DNA of 5,077 bases from contig JBGPFS010000189.1 of assembly GCA_041483455.1 (NCBI GenBank), positions 1 to 5,077 on the forward strand. The letters are read 5' to 3'. A program made the position numbers and the translations under genes. The notes under the pieces were generated by a model. It saw only the letters and a program-made list of their open reading frames with translations. It searched no databases and was not told the origin of the DNA. This stretch comes from JBGPFS01 sp041483455. Its GTDB lineage: Bacteria; Chloroflexota; Limnocylindria; Limnocylindrales; CSP1-4. Position 1 is the stretch's first letter. Every line of letters begins with the position of its first letter. Positions 1 through 5,077 of this stretch are shown piece after piece.

Positions 1-1686
1 GATCCCGCCGTGGGGCGGCGCACCGAAATCGAACGCCTCGAGCATCCCTCCGAACTTCTCGCGCATCCCGGCATAGCTGTGGCCCTGGAGGGCGAAGCTC
101 CGCTCCAGGAGGTCGCGCCGGTGGATCCGGACCGACCCGCCACCGAGCTCCCAGCCGTTGAGCGCGAGGTCGTATTGCATCGCCCGGGCCCTGCCGGCCG
201 GGTCCTCCGGCGACGGTCGCTCCGGGTCGCCCGAGGCGGTCACCAGGAGGGGCTCGTCCTCGGGGACGACCCCGCTGAAGGGGTTGTGGGTAGCGTGCCA
301 GCCCCCGCGGTCCTCGTCCCACTCGTACATCGGGAAGCGATGGATCCAGCAATAGGCGAGCTGGTTCGGGTCGGCGAGCCCCAGGCGGTTCCCCAGCTCT
401 GCCCGCAGGCGGCCCAGGACGTCCGCGGTGACGCTCGCGCGATCGGCGACGACGAGGATCAGGTCCCCCTCCTTCGCGCCGACGCGCTCCGCGATCGACC
501 GCGCCCGCTCCTCGCCGAGGAACTTCAGGGTCGGTCCATGGACCCCCTCGGCGGTCACGGCGAGGTGAACGAGACCCCGGGCGCCGAAACGCCGGGCGGT
601 CTCGACGAGCTCATCGATCTGCGAGCGGCTGGCACTCGCCAGGCCGGGTGCGGCGATCGCCTTCACGCTTCCGCCCGAGGCGAGGACGTCGTCGAACACC
701 TTGAATCCGGAGGTGGGCGTGCCGGCGCCGTCGACGAGGATCGAGGCCAGGTCGGCCAGCTCCATCGCGAAGCGCAGGTCCGGCTTGTCCGAACCGAAGC
801 GCTCGAGGGCCTCTTCGTAGGTGAACCGCGGGAACGGCACCTCGAGGAGCGGCCGCTCAGGGGTCACCGCCCGGCTGACCGCGATGGCCATGGTCTCCAC
901 GAAGGCCATCACGGTGACCTCGTCCACGAAGCTCATCTCGAGGTCGAGCTGGGTGAACTCGGGCTGCCGGTCACCGCGCATGTCCTCGTCCCGGAAGCAG
1001 CGCGCGATCTGGTAGTAGCGGTCGAGACCGGCCACCATCAGGAGCTGCTTGAGCTGCTGCGGGCTCTGGGGCAGGGCGTAGACCGTGCCGGGCTGGAGGC
1101 GGCTCGGGACGATGAAGTCGCGGGCCCCCTCCGGGGTGCTCTTGATGAGGATGGGCGTCTCGATGTCGACGAAGCCGTGCGCCTCGTGGACCCGCCGGAT
1201 CTCCTCCACCAGCTTCGAGCGGAGGAGGAGCCGGTGCAGCATCGGCTCGCGCCGGATGTCGAGGTAGCGGTACTGGAGGCGGATCGACTCGTCGACGGGC
1301 GCGTCCGGCTCGTTGATGTAGAACGGCGGCGTCTTGGCCTCGGACAGGATCGTCAGCTCGCTGGCCCGGACCTCGATCTCACCGGTTGGGAGCTTCGGGT
1401 TCTCCGTGCCCGGGAGTCGCCGGGCGACCTCGCCGGCAACGGTCAACACGAACTCGTTGCGCACCCGCGAGGCGGTCGCGTGCGCCTCGGGGGCGATGGT
1501 CGCGTCGATCACGACCTGGGTGAGCCCGTGCCGGTCACGCAGGTCGAGGAAGATCAGGTGCCCGTGGTCGCGCCGGCGATGGACCCACCCCGCCAGGCGG
1601 GCCGGGCTCCCGGCCTCGGAGGCCCGGAGCTGGCCACAGGTATGCGTCCGGTAGGGCGTCGCGAGGCTGGCGGGGCGATCGGTCAT
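1..1686 (-). CDS. aspS: Aspartyl-tRNA synthetase, bacterial type, C-terminus cut by window edge
   Basis: Cytoplasmic class II enzyme that joins aspartate to tRNA-Asp using ATP. The minus-strand frame is open from the ATG at 1686-1684 to base 1 and gives 562 residues; the bacterial family is usually about 590, so only a short C-terminal piece is missing. Seen in order: an N-terminal OB-fold anticodon-binding domain (about 15-110, with GWVHRRRDHG at 33-42); class II motif 1 (IETPIL, 175-180); the QSPQ aspartate-site motif (207-210); motif 2 (FRDEDMRGDRQPEFTQLD, 231-248); the bacterial GAD insertion (about 290-420, opening near GSDKPDLRF); then GGGSVRIHRRD (515-525) and GAPPHGGI at the edge. Motif 3 should begin immediately beyond the window. 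There is no Shine-Dalgarno before the ATG, but TACGAT lies 9 bases upstream, which fits a leaderless mRNA. His41 and Gly93 suggest a non-discriminating enzyme. The usual HHPF loop reads HNPF (467-470). Identity is certain; the tRNA specificity is inferred. Confidence 0.97.
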   Translation of the reverse strand, partial: MTDRPASLATPYRTHTCGQLRASEAGSPARLAGWVHRRRDHGHLIFLDLRDRHGLTQVVIDATIAPEAHATASRVRNEFVLTVAGEVARRLPGTENPKLPTGEIEVRASELTILSEAKTPPFYINEPDAPVDESIRLQYRYLDIRREPMLHRLLLRSKLVEEIRRVHEAHGFVDIETPILIKSTPEGARDFIVPSRLQPGTVYALPQSPQQLKQLLMVAGLDRYYQIARCFRDEDMRGDRQPEFTQLDLEMSFVDEVTVMAFVETMAIAVSRAVTPERPLLEVPFPRFTYEEALERFGSDKPDLRFAMELADLASILVDGAGTPTSGFKVFDDVLASGGSVKAIAAPGLASASRSQIDELVETARRFGARGLVHLAVTAEGVHGPTLKFLGEERARSIAERVGAKEGDLILVVADRASVTADVLGRLRAELGNRLGLADPNQLAYCWIHRFPMYEWDEDRGGWHATHNPFSGVVPEDEPLLVTASGDPERPSPEDPAGRARAMQYDLALNGWELGGGSVRIHRRDLLERSFALQGHSYAGMREKFGGMLEAFDFGAPPHGGI

Positions 1687-1694
1687 GGTGGCGG

Positions 1695-1701
1695 TATCGT
1701 A
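1695..1701. promoter_or_regulatory. Possible shared -10 element for divergent aspS and VOC gene
   Basis: The 87-base divergent gap contains overlapping -10-like hexamers on both strands: TACGAT on the minus strand (1701-1696), 9 bases before the aspS ATG, and TATCGT on the plus strand (1695-1700), about 73 bases before the VOC ATG. Both fit TANNNT. I see no convincing -35 box at 17 bases on either side; a TTGACC at 1734-1739 on the plus strand has no -10 partner downstream. Placement of the minus-strand element would start transcription at or within a few bases of the aspS ATG. This is pattern matching only. Confidence 0.35.
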
Positions 1702-1759
1702 CGGGAACGATGGGTCTGGCAGCCGATCGCGGGTTGACCGCGCGGATCCGCCGGGCCTC

Positions 1760-1766
1760 AAGGAGG
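1760..1766 (+). promoter_or_regulatory. Strong Shine-Dalgarno sequence of the VOC gene
   Basis: AAGGAGG, a near-perfect anti-16S match, ends 7 bases before the ATG at 1774. It fixes the start of the VOC protein. It stands out because neither aspS nor hisS in this window has a recognisable Shine-Dalgarno sequence. Confidence 0.9.
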
Positions 1767-1773
1767 CTTCGCC

Positions 1774-2160
1774 ATGCTCCCCGAGCGACGCGTCCACGTC
1801 ACCCTCCCGGTCGCCGATCTCGACCGCGCTCGCGCCTTCTACGAGGGCCGACTCGGGTTCGTGCCGTACGACGTCCAGCCCACGGCCGTCCTCTACCGGG
1901 CGGGCGAAGGCACGCTCTTCGCCGTCACGAAGGGCACCGCACTGGCCTCCGGTGCGCACACCCAGATGGCCTTCACCGTCGACGATCTGAGCGCGGAAGT
2001 GGCCGACCTCCGGGCCCGGGGGATCGTGTTCGAGGAATACGACTTCCCGAACTTCCGGACGGTCGACGGGATCGCCCCGGTGGGCCCCAACCGGGCAGCC
2101 TGGTTCAAGGACAGCGAGGGCAACCTGATCGGGGTCATCGAGTTCGCCGCCGCGACCTGA
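1774..2160 (+). CDS. VOC (glyoxalase/bleomycin-resistance fold) family protein
   Basis: A 128-residue single-domain vicinal-oxygen-chelate protein, probably cytoplasmic and dimeric like its family. Two beta-alpha-beta modules are visible: the first runs from HVTLPVADLDRARAFYEGRLGF (8-29), the second from QMAFTVDDLSAEVADLRARGI (64-84) to the closing strand GNLIGVIEF (116-124). Candidate metal ligands sit where the family places them: His8, Gln64 (or His62) and Glu123. That fits a metal-dependent enzyme, but the family includes lyases, dioxygenases, isomerases and antibiotic-binding proteins, and the sequence does not settle the substrate. Start chosen at the ATG 7 bases after AAGGAGG. It is transcribed away from aspS and converges on hisS with only 15 bases between the stop codons, so it interrupts an otherwise one-strand synthetase group. 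A role in detoxification is possible but not shown. Confidence 0.93.
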   Translation: MLPERRVHVTLPVADLDRARAFYEGRLGFVPYDVQPTAVLYRAGEGTLFAVTKGTALASGAHTQMAFTVDDLSAEVADLRARGIVFEEYDFPNFRTVDGIAPVGPNRAAWFKDSEGNLIGVIEFAAAT

Positions 2161-2166
2161 GGGTCG
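2153..2166. other. Small inverted repeat at the convergent VOC/hisS ends
   Basis: CGACC (2153-2157), loop TGAG, GGTCG (2162-2166) can form a 5-bp stem over the VOC stop codon (2158-2160). The gap between the two convergent stop codons is only 15 bases and there is no T-tract on either strand, so this is not a typical intrinsic terminator. It may help termination or be chance in GC-rich DNA. Confidence 0.2.
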
Positions 2167-2175
2167 GTCCGTCGG

Positions 2176-3462
2176 TCAGCCGTGGCGATGCGAGGCGAGC
2201 GCGCGCCGTAGCTCCCGTTCGAGCGTCTCGAGCGGGAGCGTCCGCTGGGTCCCCGCCTGGAGGTCTCGGACACCCACCTGGCCCTCGGCCAGCTCGTCGC
2301 CCAGGATGACCGCGAAGTGGGCGCCCTCCCGGGCCGCGGACTCTAGCTGGCGGCCGAGCTTCCGCGGGGCCAGCTCCGCGCGCACCGAGAGGCCGGCCGC
2401 CCGGAGCGCCGTGGCGACCCGCAGGCGCTCGATCGTGGCCCCCGGATCCACCCCCACGACCACCGCCAGCGGCGCCTCGGCCGGCGCGGCCGCGACCCCG
2501 GCGGCGGCCAGCGCGAGCACGACCCGGTCGAGCCCGAGGCCGAACCCGATCCCGGGCGTCGGGCGACCCCCCAGGAGCTCCACCAGCCCGTCGTAGCGAC
2601 CACCCCCGCCGAGGGCCTGCTGCTGACCCTCCGCGCCCGGCCGGTAGTACTCGAACGTCGTTCGGGTGTAGTAGTCGAGGCCGCGGACGAGGCCCGGCTC
2701 CAGCCGGTAGCCGATCCCCAGCGCGTCGAGATGGGCCCGAACGGCGGCGAAGTGCTCCGCGCAGGCGGCGCACAGGCGATCGACGAGCCGCGGCGCGCCG
2801 GCGTTGAGCTCGGCCATCGCCGGTTCCTTCGAATCGAGCAGGCGGAGCGGATTCCGATCGAGCCGATCGAGCTCCGTCGGCTGGAGCGCCCCGGCGCGCG
2901 CCCGGTAGTAGCCCGTGAGCTCGACCAGGTAGGCGGGCCGGCAGTCGGCGTCGCCGATCGAGTTGAGGAGGACCTCCACGTCGGGCAGGCCCGCCTCGCG
3001 GTAGAAGCGCAGGCCGAGCTCGACGATCTCGGCGTCGATCGCCGGTCCCGGGTCGCCCAGCGCCTCGACGTCGAACTGCCAGAACTGGCGGTACCGGCCC
3101 GCCTGCGGGCGGTCGTAGCGGAACATCGGCCCGACCAGGCTCAGCTTGACGGGCTGGGGCCAGGTCTGGAGGCCGTGCTGAACGTACGCGCGGACGATCC
3201 CGGCGGTGGGCTCCGGCCGGAGCGCCCAGCTCTCCGATTCCTCCGTTCGTGGCGCGAGCCGGAAGAGCTCCTTCTCGACCGCGTCGGTCGCCTCGCCGAG
3301 GCCGCGCTCGAAGACCGCGCTCTGCTCGAACAGCGGTGTCTCGATCTCGCGATAGCCATACCTGGCGGCCAGGTCCGCGGCGAGGCGCTCGAGGCGCGAC
3401 CAGGTCGGGCGCTCGTCGGGCAGCAGATCGCGGGTGCCCCGGGGGGCGCGGAACGACGCCAT
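2176..3462 (-). CDS. hisS: Histidyl-tRNA synthetase
   Basis: Cytoplasmic class II dimeric enzyme that charges tRNA-His with histidine. From the chosen ATG it has 428 residues, the normal bacterial length. Seen in order: PRGTRDLLP (7-15), the family's N-terminal signature; motif 1 (IETPLFE, 40-46); LRPEPTAGIVRAY (81-93); motif 2 (FRYDRPQAGRYRQFWQF, 114-130); the HisRS-specific motifs LVRGLDYYTRTTFE (258-271) and ALGGGGRYDGL (283-293); motif 3 (PGIGFGLGLDRV, 303-314); and a C-terminal anticodon-binding domain from about 331 (PLAVVVGVD). These features mark a true HisRS rather than the HisZ paralogue. The frame also has an ATG at 3501-3499, adding 13 residues, but the 3462 ATG matches the family N-terminus. 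No Shine-Dalgarno is seen at either start; TAGACT ends 8 bases before the 3462 ATG. Oddities: Pro in RPEPTA where Gly is common, and Trp128 in motif 2 where His is usual. Confidence 0.97.
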   Translation of the reverse strand: MASFRAPRGTRDLLPDERPTWSRLERLAADLAARYGYREIETPLFEQSAVFERGLGEATDAVEKELFRLAPRTEESESWALRPEPTAGIVRAYVQHGLQTWPQPVKLSLVGPMFRYDRPQAGRYRQFWQFDVEALGDPGPAIDAEIVELGLRFYREAGLPDVEVLLNSIGDADCRPAYLVELTGYYRARAGALQPTELDRLDRNPLRLLDSKEPAMAELNAGAPRLVDRLCAACAEHFAAVRAHLDALGIGYRLEPGLVRGLDYYTRTTFEYYRPGAEGQQQALGGGGRYDGLVELLGGRPTPGIGFGLGLDRVVLALAAAGVAAAPAEAPLAVVVGVDPGATIERLRVATALRAAGLSVRAELAPRKLGRQLESAAREGAHFAVILGDELAEGQVGVRDLQAGTQRTLPLETLERELRRALASHRHG

Positions 3463-3470
3463 CGCGGCGA

Positions 3471-3476
3471 AGTCTA
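3471..3476 (-). promoter_or_regulatory. Possible -10 element (TANNNT) of hisS
   Basis: TAGACT on the minus strand, 8 bases before the hisS ATG at 3462. It has the same form and nearly the same spacing as the TACGAT in front of aspS. It would place transcription initiation at about the start codon and would exclude the longer ATG at 3501 from the mRNA. No -35 box is recognisable. The hexamer includes an in-frame leucine codon of the longer reading, so it is not excluded from being coding. Confidence 0.35.
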
Positions 3477-3519
3477 GCGGGCAACGGACCCGGGCGGACA
3501 TCCGGCCCGACGGGCTCGG

Positions 3520-3566
3520 CAGCCGGTCAGCCGCCGGTCAGCCGCCGGTCAGCCGCCGGTCAGCGC
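3520..3566. repeat. 11-bp tandem repeat spanning the stop of the membrane-protein gene
   Basis: Three perfect head-to-tail copies of CAGCCGCCGGT (3528-3538, 3539-3549, 3550-3560). They are preceded by a copy lacking three bases (CAGCCGGT, 3520-3527) and followed by a degraded start (CAGCGCG from 3561). On the minus strand the copy at 3550-3560 and its edges encode the last residues of the membrane protein (LTGG), and the stop TGA (3551-3549) falls on the repeat junction; the other copies form the 3' untranslated/intergenic sequence before hisS. The unit is not a multiple of three but contains TGA, so gain or loss of a whole unit would leave the end of the protein intact. Likely a product of replication slippage. 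Confidence 0.85.
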
Positions 3567-4022
3567 GGCGACGAGGCCCGCCACGACCAGCCAGGCCGCG
3601 ATCGAGAGGACGAACACGGCCAGGGTCGCCCCGACCCGTCCGACCCGTGGCCAGGGCATCCGCAGGAGGCGCAGGTTCAGGAAGCTCGCGACCGAACCGA
3701 CCGTCCCGCCGGTCAATCCGCCCACGCCGACCAGGGCGATCGGCGCGAAGGCCAGCACCAGCTCCCACGTCGCGAGGGTCCGCTCGAGCCGGATCTCGCC
3801 CGTCTCGGTCAGCACCCGGAGCCCGCGGACCTGGCCCGCGATCCCGATCCGACGGGGCTCGCCCTCCGCCACGGGCACGAGCCAGACCAGCCGCCCGCGG
3901 TCCCGGATCCGCTGGAGCGGCGTCCCGTCGGCCAGCGCCAGCCGGGTCCCGGTCAGCGACCTCTGGTCGAGGACGATCTCCGGCCCGGCGGGGGCGTCCG
4001 GAAGACGGAACGTGTAGCGCAT
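3549..4022 (-). CDS. Small membrane protein of unknown function, two predicted helices
   Basis: I do not recognise a named family. The chosen ATG at 4022-4020 gives 157 residues. The first 80 or so are soluble-looking, with alternating hydrophobic and charged residues suggesting beta strands. Two hydrophobic segments follow: about 86-110 (ELVLAFAPIALVGVGGLTGG) and about 129-153 (VGATLAVFVLSIAAWLVVAG). A short basic loop (NLRLLRMPWPRVGR, 116-129) between them contains several Arg, so it probably faces the cytoplasm; both ends would then lie outside, though with only two helices this is uncertain. No signal peptide is seen. The frame continues upstream through rel without a stop, but that extension is an antisense-like reading of rel in another frame; the ATG here comes 20 bases after the rel stop, as expected in an operon. 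The position between rel and hisS is where many bacteria carry dtd, but this protein has no resemblance to D-aminoacyl-tRNA deacylase. Confidence 0.72.
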   Translation of the reverse strand: MRYTFRLPDAPAGPEIVLDQRSLTGTRLALADGTPLQRIRDRGRLVWLVPVAEGEPRRIGIAGQVRGLRVLTETGEIRLERTLATWELVLAFAPIALVGVGGLTGGTVGSVASFLNLRLLRMPWPRVGRVGATLAVFVLSIAAWLVVAGLVAALTGG

Positions 4023-4042
4023 CGGGCGAGCCTGACCGGGGC

Positions 4043-5077
4043 TCAGCCGTGGTCGCGCTGGACCGAGATGACGTCCTTGAGCCCCTCGACCCGGCTCATC
4101 ACCTTGGCCAGCTGCGAGACCGACGCGACCTGGAGCGTCGCGGTCACGATCGCGGTGTGGTCCGGGTGGACATTGACGTTCGCGGCCACGATGTTCACCC
4201 GGTGCTCGGCGACGACCTGGGTGATGTCGTTGAGGAGGCCCGTCCGGTCGTAGGCCTCGACCCGGATGGCGATCGGGTAGGTGGTCGTCGGGGCCGCCTC
4301 CCACTCGACCTCGATGAGCCGGCTCACCTCCCGCTCGTTCATCACGGTCGGACACGTCCTGAGGTGGACCGTCACGCCTTTGCCCCGGGTGATGAACCCG
4401 GCGATCGGGTCGCCCGGGATCGGATGGCAGCACTTGGCGAATCGGACGAGCAGGTCGCCCACGCCCTTGACGCGCACCCCGCCGGTCCGGGACGGGAGGT
4501 TCGCGGGCGCGACCGTGGGCAGCGCCAGCTCGGCGTCGTCGACGACCCCCAGGCGCATGACGACCTGCTGGGCGCCCACGGCGCCGTAGCCGACGGCGGC
4601 GTAGAAGTCGTCGAGGTTGTCGAAGTTGTACGTCCGGGCGACGTCCGAGATCCGCTCCAGGCCGACCGTCTGGATCGTCTTCCGGGCGAGTCGCCGCAGC
4701 TCCCGCTCGAGCGACTCGCGGCCGTGGACGATGTTCTCATCGCGCTCCTGGCGCTTGAACCAGGCCCGGATCTTCTCCCGGGCGTGGCCCGTCCGCACGA
4801 CGTTCAGCCAGTCGCGCGACGGACCGTGCTCGCCTTTCGTCGTGACGATCTCGATGATGTCGCCGTTCTTGAGCCGGTAGTCGAGCGGGACGAGCCGGTT
4901 GTTGACCTTCGCCCCGATGCACCGGTGCCCGACATCGGTGTGGATCCGGTAGGCGAAGTCGAGCGGGGTCGCGCCGGCCGGCAGGTCCTTCACCTCGCCC
5001 TTCGGGGTGAACACGAAGACCTGGTCCTGGAAGATGTCGAGCTTGATCCCCTCGACGAACTCGGTCGCGTCCGAGAC
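4043..5077 (-). CDS. rel: Rel/SpoT-family (p)ppGpp synthetase/hydrolase, C-terminal regulatory half
   Basis: Long RelA-SpoT homologue of the stringent response, which binds uncharged tRNA in stalled ribosomes and makes or degrades (p)ppGpp. The frame is open to the right edge; 344 residues and the stop are visible, against roughly 700-800 for the family, so the N-terminal HD hydrolase and synthetase domains lie outside. Seen: the linker DATEFVEGIKLDIFQDQVF (3-21); the TGS domain (about 20-81: VFTPKGEVKDLPAGATPLDFAYRIHTDVGHRCIGAKVN, in shorter terms VFTPKG, ATPLDFAY and GHRC), whose GHRC histidine corresponds to the tRNA 3'-end contact in E. coli RelA; a helical region with PSRDWLN (86-92) and IRAWFKRQ; the conserved-cysteine domain with FAKCCHPIPGD (213-223) and C242; and a C-terminal ACT domain (about 267-340). 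The GTG at 5014 is an internal valine, not a start. Whether the enzyme is bifunctional cannot be judged here. Confidence 0.96.
   Translation of the reverse strand, partial: VSDATEFVEGIKLDIFQDQVFVFTPKGEVKDLPAGATPLDFAYRIHTDVGHRCIGAKVNNRLVPLDYRLKNGDIIEIVTTKGEHGPSRDWLNVVRTGHAREKIRAWFKRQERDENIVHGRESLERELRRLARKTIQTVGLERISDVARTYNFDNLDDFYAAVGYGAVGAQQVVMRLGVVDDAELALPTVAPANLPSRTGGVRVKGVGDLLVRFAKCCHPIPGDPIAGFITRGKGVTVHLRTCPTVMNEREVSRLIEVEWEAAPTTTYPIAIRVEAYDRTGLLNDITQVVAEHRVNIVAANVNVHPDHTAIVTATLQVASVSQLAKVMSRVEGLKDVISVQRDHG

Noticed and set aside
10..1737. A 575-codon open frame on the plus strand opposite aspS
   Set aside because: It is antisense to a complete set of AspRS motifs on the minus strand. 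Its composition (Arg, Gly, Glu, Asp, Leu rich, no recognisable domain) is what an antisense frame of a GC-rich gene produces.
1734..1739. TTGACC resembling a -35 box for the VOC gene
   Set aside because: At 16-18 bases downstream the sequence is CTCAAG and the Shine-Dalgarno itself, with no -10-like hexamer.
2176..2185. The same 10 bases, CCACGGCTGA on the minus strand, end both hisS and rel (4043-4052)
   Set aside because: Both proteins end in His-Gly followed by TGA, and in a GC-rich genome these codon choices are the expected ones; I treat it as coincidence.
2135..3484. A second long minus-strand open frame overlapping hisS
   Set aside because: It is the wrong frame of hisS: low-complexity Arg/Gly/Ala/Pro protein without motifs, while the hisS frame shows all class II and HisRS signatures.
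3505..3515. Perfect inverted repeat GCCCG-A-CGGGC between the membrane-protein gene and hisS
   Set aside because: It has a one-base centre and no T-tract, so it is not a convincing terminator; as an operator it is too short and too GC-rich to separate from chance.
3249..4253. Plus-strand open frame of 334 codons across hisS, the membrane protein and rel
   Set aside because: It runs antisense to three separate genes and has low-complexity composition typical of a shadow frame.
4023..4433. Upstream extension of the membrane protein to an ATG at 4433
   Set aside because: This stretch is rel read in another frame; it is Pro/Arg/Gly/Asp rich and unlike the following protein, and a good ATG exists right after the rel stop.
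5012..5014. GTG as the start codon of rel
   Set aside because: The frame continues to the window edge with the conserved pre-TGS linker (EFVEGIKLDIFQDQVF), so this is an internal Val within VFVFTPKG.

Overview
This is a GC-rich window (high GC throughout, G/C-ending codons preferred in every gene) from a bacterium. It holds five protein-coding genes, two of them cut by the window edges. On the minus strand, in transcription order, are a Rel/SpoT-type (p)ppGpp enzyme (C-terminal part), a small two-helix membrane protein of unknown function, histidyl-tRNA synthetase (hisS) and aspartyl-tRNA synthetase (aspS, start to just before motif 3). A small VOC/glyoxalase-fold protein lies on the plus strand between hisS and aspS. 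The rel - hisS - aspS order is a common bacterial arrangement. With the high GC and the sequence style of the two synthetases it suggests a Chloroflexota- or Actinomycetota-like organism, possibly an uncultured Chloroflexota lineage; this taxonomic guess is an inference and is weak.

Layout: 1-1686 (minus) aspS, open at the left edge; 1687-1773 divergent intergenic region with a possible shared promoter; 1774-2160 (plus) VOC protein with a perfect Shine-Dalgarno sequence; 2161-2175 a 15-base convergent gap; 2176-3462 (minus) hisS; 3463-3548 intergenic region with a TANNNT element and an 11-bp tandem repeat that also covers the stop of the next gene; 3549-4022 (minus) membrane protein; 4023-4042 a short gap; 4043-5077 (minus) rel, open at the right edge.

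The genes are mainly translation and stress housekeeping: two enzymes that charge tRNAs and the enzyme that senses uncharged tRNA on the ribosome and makes the alarmone. The membrane protein sits 20 bases after rel, so it is probably co-transcribed with it. The VOC gene interrupts the synthetase group on the opposite strand.

I found no mobile element, CRISPR array, RNA gene or obviously new multi-gene system. The points most worth a second look are (i) residues in AspRS that predict a non-discriminating enzyme charging both tRNA-Asp and tRNA-Asn, (ii) TANNNT elements 8-9 bases before the start codons of both synthetase genes with no Shine-Dalgarno, suggesting leaderless mRNAs, (iii) the uncharacterised membrane protein next to rel, and (iv) a stop-codon-spanning 11-bp tandem repeat.
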